Positions 42,634 through 49,975 of a stretch of 64,000 nt of DNA are shown in pieces. This DNA comes from Streptomyces sp. HNM0574. GTDB taxonomy: Bacteria > Actinomycetota > Actinomycetes > Streptomycetales > Streptomycetaceae. A program made the position numbers and the translations under genes. The notes under the pieces were generated by a model. That model made no database searches. It was not told the DNA's origin and saw nothing but the letters and a program-made list of their open reading frames with translations. The DNA lies in assembly GCF_012726235.1 (NCBI RefSeq), contig NZ_JAASAH010000010.1:124001-188000 (forward strand), given 5' to 3'. The first letter of the stretch is position 1. Every line of letters begins with the position of its first letter.

Positions 42634-43880
42634 CGTCTCTCGCGGGGCGCGGCGGCCACGGGCAGGCGGGCCGGGGGCGGCGCGGAGGCGTGGAAACGGG
42701 CGTACGCCTCGGCCGCGACGGCGCGGAAGCTCGTCACCGTGTGCGCCCAGCGGAAGCGTTCGGCGCGGCGCAGCGCGGCACGTCCCATGGCGGTGCGGCG
42801 CTCGGTGGACAGCGCGAGGGTGCACCAGTGGGCCGCGAACGCGCTCTCCCCGCGGGCCAGCAGGCCCGTCACCCCGTCCTCGACGGAGTCGCGCAGTCCG
42901 GGGATGTCGAAGCCGACGGCGGGCGTGCCCCGGACGGCGGCCTCGGTGACCACCAGCCCCCAGCCCTCCACCAGCGACGGGTGCAGCAGCAGCCAGGACT
43001 GGCACAGCAGCCGGTGCTTCTCGGCCTCGCTGACGTGCCCGGTGAAGACGACGCCGGGGCCGGCCGTCGCGGCCAGCCGCTCGCGCTCGGGCCCGTCGCC
43101 GACGATGACCAGACGTCCGCCCGTGACGGGCCGTACCCGTTCCCAGAGCCGGAGCAGCAGGTCGATCCGCTTGTACTCGACCAGCCGTCCCATGGCGAGG
43201 AACATCGGCTCGGGCGCCGCCGGAACCGGCGGCTCCGGCTCCTCCACGCCGTTGTGGACGATGCGGATCTCCTCGTCCGGCACGCCGAGTCCGCGCAACG
43301 CGCCCGCGGTCGAACCGGACACGGCGACCTTGAGGTTGCGCCGGTGGCTCCCGGCCAGCGCCCAGTGCTCCAGCCGGCGCCCCAGCCGCGCGGCGGGCGC
43401 CGGATAGCGCATGCCCCACAGCTCGGTGTGGACGTGGTTGACGAAGCACAGGGTGGGCCCGTGGTGCCACAGCGGCGCCAGGTACGGCATGCCGTTGCAG
43501 ACCTCGACCAGCAGGTCGCAGGAGCCGACCCGGCGGGTGAAGGCGCCGCGGGCGCGCAGGAAGTGACCCGCGTCGCCGCCGGCGGAGACGACGCGGTAGT
43601 CGCGGTGTGCGGCGGGTCCGCCGCACAGCAGGGTGACCTCGTGGCCGAGCGCGGTGAGCCCGTCGGCGATCCGGTCGACGAGCAGCTCGGAGCCGCCCGC
43701 GGCCGGGTTGCCCAGGTCGCGCCGGGCGAGGAAGACGATGCGGCGGGGGGAGCCGTCGGCGGGAGGGGGACCGTCGGGGCTCGTGCTGGTGGCGCGGTCG
43801 CCCGTGGGGGCGGCGGCCGTGCCGGCGGGGGAGTGCGTGCCGCGTGGGGGGACCAGGGAGGGAGGTACGTGCTGGGGCAT
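42630..43880 (-). CDS. Family GT4 glycosyltransferase, first gene of the coupled operon
   Basis: 416 residues with the GT-B fold. After a Pro-rich, disordered 45-residue start, the N-terminal domain begins RRIVFLARRDLGNPAAGGSELLVDRIADGLTALGHEVTLL. The C-terminal donor domain has LAMGRLVEYKRIDLLLRLW and VIVGDGPERERL, and the EX7E motif is in LVEGWGLVVTEAAVRGTPAVGFD. GT4 enzymes use UDP- or GDP-sugars and retain configuration. The acceptor is unknown. It leads a run of eight genes joined by overlaps. The disordered N-terminus is long, so a start further inside cannot be excluded. Confidence 0.86.
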   Translation of the reverse strand: MPQHVPPSLVPPRGTHSPAGTAAAPTGDRATSTSPDGPPPADGSPRRIVFLARRDLGNPAAGGSELLVDRIADGLTALGHEVTLLCGGPAAHRDYRVVSAGGDAGHFLRARGAFTRRVGSCDLLVEVCNGMPYLAPLWHHGPTLCFVNHVHTELWGMRYPAPAARLGRRLEHWALAGSHRRNLKVAVSGSTAGALRGLGVPDEEIRIVHNGVEEPEPPVPAAPEPMFLAMGRLVEYKRIDLLLRLWERVRPVTGGRLVIVGDGPERERLAATAGPGVVFTGHVSEAEKHRLLCQSWLLLHPSLVEGWGLVVTEAAVRGTPAVGFDIPGLRDSVEDGVTGLLARGESAFAAHWCTLALSTERRTAMGRAALRRAERFRWAHTVTSFRAVAAEAYARFHASAPPPARLPVAAAPRERR

Positions 43881-43983
43881 ACGTGCTCCAACTCGTCAGG
43901 GGTGCGGTACGGGGGGACCGGGTGGAGAGTGTGAGCGGTGTGCGTGGGGGGTGCGGGGACGGTGCGGGGCTGTGCGCTTCGGA

Positions 43984-44005
43984 GTGCTCAGTGTGTGCTC
44001 AGTGT
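43984..44005. repeat. Tandem 11-base repeat upstream of the glycoconjugate operon
   Basis: Two exact copies of GTGCTCAGTGT (ACACTGAGCAC on the operon strand) lie head to tail, about 104 bases before the GT4 start. An 11-base period puts both copies on the same helix face, as in sites of SARP-type activators. No clear -10 follows. The 264-base gap holding it has nothing else recognisable. Confidence 0.45.
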
Positions 44006-44144
44006 TGGGGCCCGGTTCGGTCGCGGCTACTCACGGGGATGACAATTTCCGCGCTCCGTCCGGGCGTTCGGGCCGCACTTCGTGCGCGGTCGGCGCAGGG
44101 TGCGGCCGCCCGCGGGGACGGCGGGCCGGACGCACCTGCCCGGG

Positions 44145-45122
44145 TCACGCGTCCCGCACCCGGACCCTGCGCCCGCGCACCGTCAGCAGGGCGCCGGCCA
44201 GCGCGGCGACGCCGCCCGCGAGGGAGGCGCCGCGCGGCGCGGTCACCCGCAGCATCTCCAGCCGGCCGCTGTCGTCGGCCGCGAGCTCGACGGCCTCGCT
44301 CCGGGTGGCCGGGGTGAACTCCAGCTTCCTGCTGCGCAGCAGCGTCACCGCGTCCTTCTCGCTCCCCGGGGCGCGCAGGGTGACGCGGGGCGCGGTGACG
44401 GTGTGCAGGATGCGTCCGGTGCGCTGGTCGACGACGAATTCCAGCCGCGTGTTGGCGTACCACTCCTCGGCGTGCACCTGGCCGCTGTCCGGCCGGTCCA
44501 CCAGCACGCCGGGGACCTGCCTGCTGCCCGCGCGGGTGGGCGGTACGCGGCCGGTGAACCGCAGCCCCTCGTACCCGTCGACCCGTGCGCGGCCCGCGTA
44601 CCGGAGGGGCACCGTGGCCCCCAAGGTGCCGTCCCACCAGGTGTATCCGCGCTCCTCCACATCGAAGGGGAACTTCAGGTACGCCTCGCCGCCGATGTTG
44701 TCCGGCTTCAGCCCGCAGCACCGCACCGGCAGATTGGTGGCCCGGTCCGTCACCCAGCGCTCCGTCGTCCACTGGAACGACTTGCGCGGGTCGTCGAGCT
44801 TCACGGTGCGTGGATTGTCGATCGTCTGCGAGACGTTCCAGACGGCCTTCCCGCTCCGCTCACTGGCGGCGACGTCACCGAGCACCCGGCGGGTGACCGT
44901 CAGCTTCTGGCCGTGCCGGGTGCGCAGCGCGTTCTGGTCGAAATAGCTGCCCGAACCGGTCAGGACGGAGGTCGAGTCGATGTCGACGGGCGTGCGCTTG
45001 GCGCGCGGTTCCACGTACCAGGCCAGCAGCGGGGCCAGCACGAGGAGGAAGACGCCCAGGCCGAGCAGGACGAGCCCGGTGGGGGACGGCCGGGGCGGGG
45101 AGGACGGGACGGTACGGCGCAT
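44145..45122 (-). CDS. DUF3068-like (PorA family) membrane-anchored protein
   Basis: 325 residues. One hydrophobic helix near the N-terminus (LVLLGLGVFLLVLAPLLAWYV, residues 17-37) and one at the C-terminus (SLAGGVAALAGALLTV, about 299-314) anchor a large outer beta-rich domain. That domain has LPVRCCGLKPDNIGGEAYLKFPFDVEERGYTWWD, the conserved Asn/Trp-rich DUF3068 pattern with paired cysteines, and a motif YANTRLEFVVDQRTGRILH. The family is actinobacterial and of unknown function, often near envelope glycosyltransferases. It lies on the same strand, 264 bases upstream of the GT4 gene, and may belong to the same system. Confidence 0.82.
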   Translation of the reverse strand: MRRTVPSSPPRPSPTGLVLLGLGVFLLVLAPLLAWYVEPRAKRTPVDIDSTSVLTGSGSYFDQNALRTRHGQKLTVTRRVLGDVAASERSGKAVWNVSQTIDNPRTVKLDDPRKSFQWTTERWVTDRATNLPVRCCGLKPDNIGGEAYLKFPFDVEERGYTWWDGTLGATVPLRYAGRARVDGYEGLRFTGRVPPTRAGSRQVPGVLVDRPDSGQVHAEEWYANTRLEFVVDQRTGRILHTVTAPRVTLRAPGSEKDAVTLLRSRKLEFTPATRSEAVELAADDSGRLEMLRVTAPRGASLAGGVAALAGALLTVRGRRVRVRDA

Positions 45123-45489
45123 GGCAGGGCACTCCGTGGGGTGAAGTGGTGCTTCGTCGCGCTGGGTTCACGCCGGAGGCGGAGCGGTGCGAGGGGCGGT
45201 ACGCGGGGGAACGCGGAGCGGTGGTGCGCTGAGCGGCGGTGCGGCGCGTACGCGGGTGGGACGTCGGCGTGGGGGACAGCGCGTCCGGCGGTCGGAACGG
45301 CGAACACATCTGTGCACGAACCGGAGACGAACGGTCGAGAAGCGGTGCGAAGCGTGAAGGCTCGTACGGGTCGGTAACCGTAGAGCGAGCCTTGACACGG
45401 CGTCAATGCTTCCCGAAACTCAGCACCTTGAGAGGGGTCGGCCCTGGGGCGGGGCTGGTGCGTACCGACGAAGAGAGGTCCGCCCCGCC
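45123..45489. other. Divergent intergenic region with a TTGAC-N5-GTCAA dyad and a minus-strand promoter
   Basis: 367 bases without a gene. The dyad TTGAC-N5-GTCAA is at 45392-45406. On the minus strand TTGACG (45406-45401), 18 bases, and TACGGT (45382-45377) form a good -35/-10 pair facing the DUF3068 gene, which would leave a leader of about 250 bases. The rest is G-rich, with nothing else I can name. Confidence 0.45.
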
Positions 45490-45723
45490 ATGCACAGACT
45501 CCTCGCAGCCGCGCTCACCTGCGTCGGCGCAGCCGCCTGCGCCATCGGCGCGGCACTGGGCATCGTCGCCGCGCTCGACGCCACACCGGAACAGCCCAAC
45601 GTGCCGCTGGTGCACTTCCATTCGTCCCCGGACGAGCTCCCCGGCGCGGACTCCCCGTCGCCCTCGCCGGAGCCTTCCGAACCCGCCGGAGCGGACGGTT
45701 CCGCCTCCGCAGTGGAGCGCTGA
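45490..45723 (+). CDS. Small membrane-anchored or secreted protein, unknown function
   Basis: 77 residues. MHRLLAAALTCVGAAACAIG and the following ALGIVAAL form a hydrophobic N-terminal helix that could be a signal anchor. The rest is a Pro/Ser/Glu-rich tail (PSPSPEPSEPAGADGS), typical of extended extracytoplasmic linkers. There is no recognisable domain. The stop lies three bases before the start of the PucR-type regulator, so the two are one operon. It might be a target or partner in that regulator's pathway; this is inference. Confidence 0.68.
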   Translation: MHRLLAAALTCVGAAACAIGAALGIVAALDATPEQPNVPLVHFHSSPDELPGADSPSPSPEPSEPAGADGSASAVER

Positions 45724-45726
45724 GCC

Positions 45727-46956
45727 GTGGTGACGGCCGTGACCTCCCGCTCCGCCTGGCAGGACGTGCCGCGGGCGCGGGTGGCCCGGTTCACCGAACG
45801 GGCCCTGGCCGAGGCCCCCGTGCTCGCGCAGGACATCCTCCGCGCCATCCGCCGCGAGTACCCCGGACTGCCCCTCGTCGTCGACGGCTCGGGCGAGCCG
45901 ATGGCGCTCGTCGGCATCCGCCGCGCGATCGAGCACTTCGTCGAACACCTCTCCACCGGGCTCGACGGACCCCACGTACCGCCGCGCGTCTTCCAGGAGT
46001 TCGGCCGCGGCGAGGTGCTCCAGGGGCGCAGCCTCGACGCGCTCCAGGCCGTCTACCGGCTGGGCATCCGTCTCGCCTGGCGCCGCCTCGCGCAGATCGG
46101 CACCCAGGTCGAGATCCCGCCACCCGCCATGTACGAACTGGCCGACGCCGGCTTCCGCTACCTCGACGGCCTGGTGGCCGAATCCGTACGCGGCTACGCC
46201 GAGGCCGCGGCCCGCCAGGCCGGTGAACGCCTGCGCCTCCAGCGGCGGTTGCTCGACCTGATGCTGTCCGAACGGCACGGCCACCCGGCCGGCGCCGCCC
46301 GCGAGGAACTGGCCGACCGCGCGGCCCGGATCGGCTGGGCGCTGCCCCGCACCGTCGCCGTCGCCGTCCTGTTACGCCCCGGCCGCTCGGCCGTGCCGCC
46401 CGCCGTCGGCGAGGACGTCCTGCTCGACATGGAGTGCGAACAGCCGCGCGTCGTCGTCCCGGAACCCGAGGCGGCCGGACGCGCCGAACTGCTGCGCCGC
46501 GCCATGGCCGGGTGGGCGGGCGCGATGGGGCCGCCCGTACCGCCCGAGCAGGCCGCGAAATCGCTGCACTGGGCGCGCGCGGCGGTCGCGCTGATGGAGC
46601 GCGGCCTGCTGCCCGGCGGCCAACTCCTGGACTGCACCGAGCACATGGAGGCACTCGTCCTGCTGCCGCCCGAGGAACTCATCGACGACCTGACCCGGCG
46701 CCTCCTCGCCCCGCTCGACGACTGCGGCCCCGCCCACCGGCGACGGCTCGCCGAAACCCTCCTCGCCTGGCTGGAGACGCGCGGCGGCGCACCGGAGGTC
46801 GCGGCACGCCTCGGCGTCCATCCGCAGACGGTGCGCTACCGGCTGCGGCAGATCCGGGAACGCTGGGGCGACGGCATCGACGAACCGGACCGGCGCTTCG
46901 AACTCGAAATGGTGCTGCGCACCCTGCGCCTGCGCGGCGAACTCACCGGCCGGTGA
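45727..46956 (+). CDS. PucR/CdaR-type transcriptional regulator with a TTA (bldA-dependent) codon
   Basis: 409 residues. An N-terminal helical domain precedes the C-terminal helix-turn-helix of the PucR family: LLAWLETRGGAPEVAARLGVHPQTVRYRLRQIRERWG, then EPDRRFELEMVLRTLRL. Codon 216 is an in-frame TTA (46372-46374) in AVAVLLRPG. In Streptomyces TTA is read by the single bldA tRNA, made mainly during aerial growth and antibiotic production, so synthesis of this regulator should be developmentally limited. The GTG start three bases after the previous stop gives VVTAVTSRSAW. Target genes are unknown. Confidence 0.87.
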   Translation: MVTAVTSRSAWQDVPRARVARFTERALAEAPVLAQDILRAIRREYPGLPLVVDGSGEPMALVGIRRAIEHFVEHLSTGLDGPHVPPRVFQEFGRGEVLQGRSLDALQAVYRLGIRLAWRRLAQIGTQVEIPPPAMYELADAGFRYLDGLVAESVRGYAEAAARQAGERLRLQRRLLDLMLSERHGHPAGAAREELADRAARIGWALPRTVAVAVLLRPGRSAVPPAVGEDVLLDMECEQPRVVVPEPEAAGRAELLRRAMAGWAGAMGPPVPPEQAAKSLHWARAAVALMERGLLPGGQLLDCTEHMEALVLLPPEELIDDLTRRLLAPLDDCGPAHRRRLAETLLAWLETRGGAPEVAARLGVHPQTVRYRLRQIRERWGDGIDEPDRRFELEMVLRTLRLRGELTGR

Positions 46957-46991
46957 ACCCCCGCGCCCGGTGAACCCCGCGGCCCCGGGGC

Positions 46992-47483
46992 TCACTCGTC
47001 TCCGGGCGTCACGTCCTCGCCGAGCATGCGCCGCAACAGGTCGCGGAGCAGGGCGCGTTCGACCGTGGTCAGCCCGGCGAGCGGCTCCCGGGCGAAGTCG
47101 AGGGAGCCGCGCAGCCGGCCCGCGGTCTCGCGGCCCTCCTCCGTGACGGCGGCGACCTTGACCCGGCGGTCGGCCGGATCGGGACGCCGCTCGACGAGCC
47201 CGCGGGACTCCAGCCGGTCCACTATCCCCGTCACGTTCGACGGCTCGCACTTCAGCTGCCTGGCCACCTGCCGCATCGGCGTCGCCTCGCGCGCGAGCAG
47301 CGCGAGGACCCGCGCCTGCGCGCCGGTCAGCGAATGCTGCCCGGCGGCCAGCTCGTACTCCTCGTGGTAGCGCGCGACAACGGTGCCGATGAGCTCCACC
47401 ACCTCGTGGGTGACGGCATCGGGTCTCTCGGGCCCGTCGGCTCCGGGGGTGTGCCCGGAGGCGCGGGCGGCACTGGCGGTCAT
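46992..47483 (-). CDS. MarR-family transcriptional regulator
   Basis: 163 residues. The winged helix-turn-helix is LTGAQARVLALLAREATPMRQVARQLKCEPSNVTGIVDRLESRGLVERRPDPADRRVK (residues 50-107), with the DxRxxxV wing as DRRVKV. It lacks the N-terminal reactive Cys of OhrR, although the ohr gene is close by. A Cys in the recognition region (LKCEPSN) could be redox active. It is divergent from an NADP-dependent oxidoreductase gene, and probably represses it. A GTG six bases upstream is an alternative start. Confidence 0.87.
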   Translation of the reverse strand: MTASAARASGHTPGADGPERPDAVTHEVVELIGTVVARYHEEYELAAGQHSLTGAQARVLALLAREATPMRQVARQLKCEPSNVTGIVDRLESRGLVERRPDPADRRVKVAAVTEEGRETAGRLRGSLDFAREPLAGLTTVERALLRDLLRRMLGEDVTPGDE

Positions 47484-47505
47484 GGACACCACCGTACCCG
47501 GTTGC

Positions 47506-47537
47506 TTGACAACATGAAATATCGAGGAGCATGGTTG
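47506..47537. promoter_or_regulatory. Promoter and imperfect dyad between MarR and oxidoreductase genes
   Basis: TTGACA (47506-47511), 18 bases and CATGGT (47530-47535) form a plus-strand promoter facing the oxidoreductase. An imperfect inverted repeat, CAACATG at 47510-47516 against CATGGTTG at 47530-47537, overlaps both promoter elements and is a likely MarR operator. Confidence 0.45.
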
Positions 47538-47575
47538 TTTCAGTTCCTGAAAGACCTCTGGAGGATGATCTCCGC

Positions 47576-48613
47576 ATGACGCCTTCCGCCTCCCCCGGCA
47601 GCCTCCCCGCCACCGGCCGTGAGTGGCACCTGACCGCACGCCCCCAGGGCTGGCCGACCCCGGCGGACTTCGCCCTCAGGGAAGCCCCCGTCGCCCACCC
47701 CGGCGAGGGCCAGATCCTCGTGCGGAATCTGCACTTCTCCGTCGACCCGTACATGCGCGGCCGGATGAACGACGTGAAGTCCTACGTCCCGCCCTTCCCC
47801 CTCGACGAGCCGATGGAGGGCGGCGCGGTCGGCGTCGTTCTCGCCTCCGGGAGCGAGAAGTTCGCCGCCGGTGACCACGTCCTGCACAACTCCGGCTGGC
47901 GCGAGTACGCCACGCTCGACGCCCGGCACGCCACCGCGGTCTCGCCCGGGATCGCCCCGCTGCCCGCCTTCCTCGGTGTGCTGGGCATGCCCGGCCTCAC
48001 CGCCTACTCGGGCCTGCTCGAGGTGGCCTCCTTCAAGCCGGGCGACACCGTCTTCGTCTCCGGCGCGGCCGGCGCCGTCGGCAGCGAGGTCGGCCAGATC
48101 GCGAAGCTCAAGGGCGCGGCCCGGGTCATCGGCAGCGCGGGCTCGGCGGAGAAGGTCCGCGTGCTCACCGAGGAGTACGGCTTCGACGCCGCCTTCAACT
48201 ACAAGGAAGGCCCCGTCGCCGAGCAGCTGAAGGCCGCGGCGCCGGACGGCATCGACGTCTACTTCGACAACGTCGGCGGCGAGCACCTGGAGGCGGCGAT
48301 CAGCTCCTTCAACGTGCACGGCCGCGCCACCATCTGCGGGATGATCTCGCAGTACAACGCCACGGAACCGCCCGCCGCCCCGCGCAACCTCGCGCTCGTC
48401 ATCGGCAAGCGGCTGCGCATCCAGGGCATGCTCGTGATGGACCACGCGGACCTGAAGCAGCAGTTCTTCGAGGAGGTCTCCGCCTGGATCCGCTCCGGCG
48501 AACTCAAGTACCGCGAGACCGTCGTCAACGGCATCGAGAACGGCGTGGACGCCTTCCTCGGCATGCTCAAGGGCGAGAACACCGGAAAGATGATCGTCTC
48601 CCTCGACGCCTGA
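47576..48613 (+). CDS. NADP-dependent oxidoreductase (zinc-independent MDR, CurA/PTGR-like)
   Basis: 345 residues of the medium-chain dehydrogenase/reductase superfamily without zinc ligands. Family signatures are LHFSVDPYMRGRMND in the N-terminal domain, and the cofactor motif DTVFVSGAAGAVGSEVGQIAKLKGA (AAGAVG near residue 165). GIDVYFDNVGGEHLEAA is the conserved substrate-side segment. Such enzymes reduce the double bond of alpha,beta-unsaturated ketones or aldehydes with NADPH. GGAGGA lies about 10 bases before the ATG. It is divergent from a MarR regulator, suggesting inducible detoxification. Confidence 0.9.
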   Translation: MTPSASPGSLPATGREWHLTARPQGWPTPADFALREAPVAHPGEGQILVRNLHFSVDPYMRGRMNDVKSYVPPFPLDEPMEGGAVGVVLASGSEKFAAGDHVLHNSGWREYATLDARHATAVSPGIAPLPAFLGVLGMPGLTAYSGLLEVASFKPGDTVFVSGAAGAVGSEVGQIAKLKGAARVIGSAGSAEKVRVLTEEYGFDAAFNYKEGPVAEQLKAAAPDGIDVYFDNVGGEHLEAAISSFNVHGRATICGMISQYNATEPPAAPRNLALVIGKRLRIQGMLVMDHADLKQQFFEEVSAWIRSGELKYRETVVNGIENGVDAFLGMLKGENTGKMIVSLDA

Positions 48614-48748
48614 GCCCCCGCCGATCCCCGGCCACCGGCCCCGGCCGGGCACTCCCGTGCCTGCCCGGGCGCCGGGCGGTTAGGCTCGTCACCGGCCGGT
48701 GACTCGTGGGCGCGAGAGCGCCGGCCATGCCACCGAACAGGAGGATTC

Positions 48749-49177
<429 letters not shown>

Positions 49178-49188
49178 TCCCGCGCCAC

Positions 49189-49283
49189 CGCGTGCCCGGC
49201 CCCGGAGCCGGGCACGCGGAACGGTCAGCGCGCGCGGAACGTTCGCGGGAGGGCCGCCCCGGCAGCACGCCGGGGCGGCCCTC
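49189..49283 (+). terminator. Two tandem hairpins after ohr
   Basis: Hairpin 1 (49189-49218) is a perfect 12-bp stem with a six-base loop. Hairpin 2 (49249-49283) is a perfect 15-bp stem with a five-base loop. Neither has a T-tract. The doubled structure would be an efficient stop before the next gene. Confidence 0.7.
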
Positions 49284-49428
49284 GGTACATGTACGGGGCG
49301 AGGTCCCGGCGTTGGGCTGCCCCACAGGGTGACCCCCGCGTACGGTGACCCTGCGTACGGTGACCGCGAGGACGCCTCACGCAGGGCGACCGCATGCGCG
49401 GGGCAGGAACGAGCACGGAGAGGTGGAC

Positions 49429-49869
49429 ATGACGGAGCGACGGCCGAACGCCGCCGTGTCCACCGGCCTGGGCACGCTGCTCGCCCTCGTCGCGGTCCTG
49501 CTCGGCGTCGGCATCCCCGGCCCGGCGGTGCCGGCCCCGGCGGTCCCCCTCGCGGGCGCGGCCATCGTCGCCGCACCCACCGCCGACGACAACGACAACG
49601 ACCGTCCCGAAACCCACGACCGCCCCGGAACCGGCGCCACCGAGTCCGTGTGCGATGCGGCGGAGGCCGCACCGCCGCACGCCTTCCGGGACACCGGCTC
49701 CGAACGTCATCTCGCCCACCCCGGCGGCGCTGCCCTCTGCGGAGGGACCTACGTCCCGCGCCTCCGCCCCTGGGCGCGGCCGCTGCCCGCGACCCCGGTC
49801 GCCGACGGCGACCTGCTGCGCGGCGCGCGTCACCTCGGACGGGCCCCGCCCGCTCCCTCAGGCAACTGA
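49429..49869 (+). CDS. Hypothetical secreted or membrane-anchored protein
   Basis: 146 residues. A hydrophobic segment, LGTLLALVAVLLGVGIPGPA (about residues 14-33), follows a short charged start (MTERRPNAA), as in a signal anchor. The rest is polar, with DDNDNDRPETHDRPG and two cysteines (ESVCDAAEA, AALCGGTY). I see no known domain. The ATG has GGAGAGG about seven bases upstream, which supports expression; codon use is typical. It precedes secDF by 106 bases and may share its transcript, a possible link to secretion. Confidence 0.62.
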   Translation: MTERRPNAAVSTGLGTLLALVAVLLGVGIPGPAVPAPAVPLAGAAIVAAPTADDNDNDRPETHDRPGTGATESVCDAAEAAPPHAFRDTGSERHLAHPGGAALCGGTYVPRLRPWARPLPATPVADGDLLRGARHLGRAPPAPSGN

Positions 49870-49975
49870 CCGTCGCCTTCGGCGACTTCTGGAATTCCAC
49901 ACTTCCCGCACCCGCGCACACCGCGACCGGCCCCGGCCACGCGGTGCGTCGGGTGCTGCCTGAGGGAGACGCACT

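Noticed and set aside
46992..47483. MarR gene as OhrR, the regulator of ohr
   Set aside because: The N-terminal reactive cysteine of OhrR is missing, and the gene is divergent from the oxidoreductase, not from ohr.
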